From the NCBI GenBank assembly GCA_902481695.1, contig CABSXY010000014.1:1-16539 (forward strand): a DNA stretch of 16,539 nucleotides. Reading direction: 5' to 3'. The notes beneath the pieces were generated by a model, which was not told the DNA's origin, made no database searches, and saw only the letters and a program-made list of their open reading frames with translations. The position numbers and the translations under genes were made by a program. The DNA comes from an uncultured Haemophilus sp. (lineage in GTDB: Bacteria > Pseudomonadota > Gammaproteobacteria > Enterobacterales > Pasteurellaceae). Below, one piece after another: positions 14,025-16,539 of the stretch (its first letter is position 1; the number at the start of each line of letters is the position of its first letter).

Positions 14025-14285
14025 CATTTTTGCCTGTAATTCTGAACGCATACTCATCATTTAACTCAACGCCTTCAATTGCCACATGCCAAATATTATC
14101 GGTTCTACTCATGGCAAAACAGCTTTCTTTGCCATCACGGAACAAGCAAAGTTCAACAGCATCCGCCGCACTAGAAAACAGCGCAAAATTCGAAATTTTT
14201 AGGCCGTTTTCCCGCGTTTGAGAATATCCCATTGGGGAAGGTTTGCCATTGTTATAAATACTAAACATCGTATTCTTCACTATTG

Positions 14286-16475
14286 TTATGCTTTATATTT
14301 TAAATAGATCGTTGCTAGTGGCGGAATAGTCACGCTAATCGATTTGTCACGTCCGTGACTTGCGATTTCTTCGCTTTCTACCAAGCCGAAATTACCTACG
14401 TTTGAACCTTGATAATACATTGAGTCAGTATTCAAAATTTCTTCGTATTCACCTGCTACATTTACACCGATACGGTAGCCTTCACGTGGAACAGGTGTGA
14501 AGTTACTGATCACGATAATGCGTTCGCCATTACTGCTTTTACGTTCAAAAGCAAAGACTGAATTTTCCGCATCATCTACTACTAACCAATCAAACCCTTC
14601 AGGTTCGCCGTCTAATTCAAAGAGCGGTGTATTTTTTTGATAAATTCCGTTCAAATCTTTGACTAATTGCAATACGCCTTTATGCCATAGGCCACCATGG
14701 TTTTCGTCAAGTAAGAACCAATCCAAACTTTCTTCATAATTCCATTCACGACCTTGAGCGAATTCATTCCCCATGAATAATAATTTCTTGCCTGGATAGC
14801 CCCACATATAACCGTAATAAGCACGCAAGTTAGCGAATTTTTGCCATGTATCGCCCGGCATCTTTCCGAGTAACGAACATTTGCCGTGTACGACTTCATC
14901 ATGAGAAAGCGGTAATACAAAGTTTTCGCTATATTGATAAATCATCCCGAAGGTCATTTTGTCGTGATGATAACGACGATAAACTGGATCGAGTGTCATA
15001 TAACTTAGGGTGTCATTCATCCAGCCCATGTTCCATTTAAAATTAAATCCAAGACCCCCGTTTTCTGTCGGATGGGTTACGCCACCGAAAGAAGTGGATT
15101 CTTCTGCAATCGAAATCGCACCGGACACCTCAGAATGGATTTTCCAGTTGGTATGTTTTAAGAATTCAATGGCTTCTAAATTTTCACGACCGCCATATTG
15201 ATTCGGAATCCATTCGCCTTCAGCACGGCTGTAATCGCGGTAAATCATTGATGCGACCGCATCTACACGGATACCATCTACACCAAATCGTTCAAGCCAA
15301 TACAGTGCATTACTGGATAAGAAGTTTCTTACTTCATTACGACCATAGTTATAAATTAAGGTATTCCAGTCTTGATGATAGCCTTCACGTGGGTCAGCAT
15401 GTTCATATAAGGCTGTACCATCAAATGCCACTAAACCGTGTGTATCACTAGGGAAATGCCCCGGTACCCAGTCTAAAATCACATTAATGCCTGCTTTGTG
15501 CGCTTTTTCGACTAAGCGTTTAAAGCCTTCTGGTGTACCAAAACGACTCGTTGGAGAATACAAACCAATCGGTTGATACCCCCAAGAACCATCAAATGGA
15601 AATTCGGAGAGCGGTAAAAACTCAATATGCGTAAAACCCATATGTTTGACATAAGGAATGAGTTCATCAGCAATTTGGTCATAATCAAGCCAGAAATTAT
15701 TCTCTAAATTACGACGCCATGATCCCAAATGTACTTCGTAAATCGAAATGGGTTGATTACGTTGGTTCGCTTTACGACGTTGCTCAGTCATTTCGACCAC
15801 ATCCGGCAACATGCTGATTTCTGATGCAGTATCTGGGCGCAATTCCGATATGAATGCATAAGGGTCAGCTTTTAAACGAAGGTTGCTGTTGCAATCAATC
15901 AATTCAAATTTATAGCGTTGACCCAGGCTGGCTTTTGGTAAGAATAATTCCCATACCCCACTTGCCGGATGGAAACGCATTGGATGACGGCGACCATCCC
16001 AATAGTTGAAATCACCGACCAACGAAACGCGCTTAGCATTTGGCGCCCATACCCGGAAATTTACGCCCGGAACACTGTCACATTCAGTAAAATGCGCACC
16101 TAATACTTCATAAGGACGCAATAACGAACCTTCTGCTAATAGCCATTGATCCAAGTCATTAATCATCGGATGGAAGCGGTATGGATCTTCAATAATTTGG
16201 GCTTCTGCGCCCCAATACACTTTTAATTGGTAGGTAAAGAAATGGTGAATCTCTGGCACAATAGCAGCAAAAAATCCGCGGTCATCCAGTTTTTCTAGTT
16301 CGACAACGATGGATTGACTTTCTTTATCAATCACTTCGACTTTATCTGCATCGGGTAATAAAGCACGAATCTCAATACCATTGTTAGTTTCATGCATGCC
16401 TAATACAGCAAAAGGATCGGCATGTTTGCCATCAAAAAATGAATTAATTACTGATTGAGCGACTAATTTCGTCAT
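14286..16475 (-). CDS. glgB: 1,4-alpha-glucan (glycogen) branching enzyme
   Basis: GH13 transglycosylase that makes alpha-1,6 branches in glycogen. It has 729 residues (728 in E. coli). Layout: an N-terminal beta module (about 5-105), a CBM48 module (about 120-225, with VNFRVWAPNAKRVSLVGDFNYWDG), the catalytic barrel (about 240-620) and a C-terminal beta domain. The nucleophile D405 (GIRVDAV), acid/base E458 (IAEEST) and D526 (LSHDEVVHG) fall at the same numbers as in E. coli. Also present are GSWGYQPIGLYSPTSRFG and GKKLLFMGNEFAQGREWN. AAAGGAG lies 6 bases before the ATG, a strong site. It is the first gene of the glg operon; glgX starts 17 bases after its stop. It appears fully intact. Confidence 0.98.
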   Translation of the reverse strand: MTKLVAQSVINSFFDGKHADPFAVLGMHETNNGIEIRALLPDADKVEVIDKESQSIVVELEKLDDRGFFAAIVPEIHHFFTYQLKVYWGAEAQIIEDPYRFHPMINDLDQWLLAEGSLLRPYEVLGAHFTECDSVPGVNFRVWAPNAKRVSLVGDFNYWDGRRHPMRFHPASGVWELFLPKASLGQRYKFELIDCNSNLRLKADPYAFISELRPDTASEISMLPDVVEMTEQRRKANQRNQPISIYEVHLGSWRRNLENNFWLDYDQIADELIPYVKHMGFTHIEFLPLSEFPFDGSWGYQPIGLYSPTSRFGTPEGFKRLVEKAHKAGINVILDWVPGHFPSDTHGLVAFDGTALYEHADPREGYHQDWNTLIYNYGRNEVRNFLSSNALYWLERFGVDGIRVDAVASMIYRDYSRAEGEWIPNQYGGRENLEAIEFLKHTNWKIHSEVSGAISIAEESTSFGGVTHPTENGGLGFNFKWNMGWMNDTLSYMTLDPVYRRYHHDKMTFGMIYQYSENFVLPLSHDEVVHGKCSLLGKMPGDTWQKFANLRAYYGYMWGYPGKKLLFMGNEFAQGREWNYEESLDWFLLDENHGGLWHKGVLQLVKDLNGIYQKNTPLFELDGEPEGFDWLVVDDAENSVFAFERKSSNGERIIVISNFTPVPREGYRIGVNVAGEYEEILNTDSMYYQGSNVGNFGLVESEEIASHGRDKSISVTIPPLATIYLKYKA

Positions 16476-16539
16476 GACATACTCCTTTATGCTTTGTAAG
16501 CTTGATTATTTACAACCGATAGTATTTTCTCGTTTGTTG
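16476..16539 (-). other. Upstream region of glgB at the window edge
   Basis: Sixty-four bases with the glgB ribosome site (AAAGGAG) and no strong -10/-35 pair. A frame open at the edge reads QQTRKYYRL then TAA (16512-16510), which could be the C-terminus of an upstream gene (malQ precedes glgB in H. influenzae). All three frames are open at the edge, so this is only a possibility. Confidence 0.3.

Larger units (their letters stand above)
12250..14268 (-). pseudogene. glgX: Glycogen debranching enzyme, interrupted by two in-frame stop codons
   Basis: GH13 isoamylase-type enzyme that hydrolyses alpha-1,6 branches of phosphorylase-trimmed glycogen. The start chosen is ATG 14268 (GAAGA upstream); a GTG at 14280 is in frame but has no ribosome site. 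The N-terminal CBM48-like domain (about 1-130) and the barrel are intact up to about residue 540, with D337 (VDGFRFD), E373 (LIAEPWD) and D445 (TAHDGFTL). At NNNAYCQ the expected D-N-x-L-T-W-L-D-W reads C-N-stop-L-M-W-L-K-stop: TAA is codon 542 (12645-12643) and TAG codon 548 (12627-12625), with no frameshift. The same frame continues through LFDFTKQTIALRKKI and EAWWSDENVEWLN to TGA at 12252-12250, for 672 codons in total, similar to intact GlgX. The 541-residue product would lack the last barrel helix and the C-terminal beta-sandwich. Pseudogene is most likely; sequence error is possible. Confidence 0.88.

Overview
The window looks like a piece of a Pasteurellaceae chromosome, most likely a Haemophilus close to H. 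influenzae or H. parainfluenzae. The main evidence is eleven exact copies of the 9-base DNA uptake core AAGTGCGGT (six on +, five on -), about one per 1.5 kb, plus protein sequences that resemble Haemophilus and enteric orthologues from end to end. The DNA is moderately AT-rich. I see no phage, insertion sequence, CRISPR array or RNA gene. Apart from one + strand ferredoxin gene, everything is on the minus strand, so the window reads right to left.

Right to left. (1) 16475-6851 is a five-gene glycogen operon, glgB-glgX-glgC-glgA-glgP (branching, debranching, ADP-glucose supply, chain synthesis, phosphorolysis), closed by a strong terminator at 6796-6831. (2) 6745-2844 is a housekeeping operon, ribH-nusB-thiL-pgpA-(LysE/RhtB exporter)-dapB, with tight or overlapping junctions, a probable attenuator between nusB and thiL, and a terminator at 2772-2805. 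(3) 2650-1243 is a small mixed region: an AT-rich two-helix membrane protein of unknown function, a YfaE-type 2Fe-2S ferredoxin on +, and an unrecognised lipoprotein. (4) 1226-1 is the ygiW-qseB two-component operon with a recognisable CTTAA-repeat operator over its promoter. qseB runs off the left edge.

The main anomaly is in the glycogen operon. glgX carries two in-frame stop codons (TAA at 12643-12645, TAG at 12625-12627) with no frameshift, just where the conserved AYCQDN..TWLDW motif should be. The reading frame continues cleanly beyond them to the normal end, which overlaps the glgC start. In the next gene, GlgC, a near-invariant glycine of the SLASMGIYVF substrate loop is read as tryptophan (W209). 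Together these suggest a recently damaged glycogen pathway or, less likely, sequence error. glgB, glgA and glgP keep all the catalytic residues I checked.

I did not find a convincing new biological system. The window is largely conserved core genome. The points most worth following up are the damaged glycogen genes, the ygiW-qseB control region, the exporter-dapB coupling and the two unrecognised small genes.
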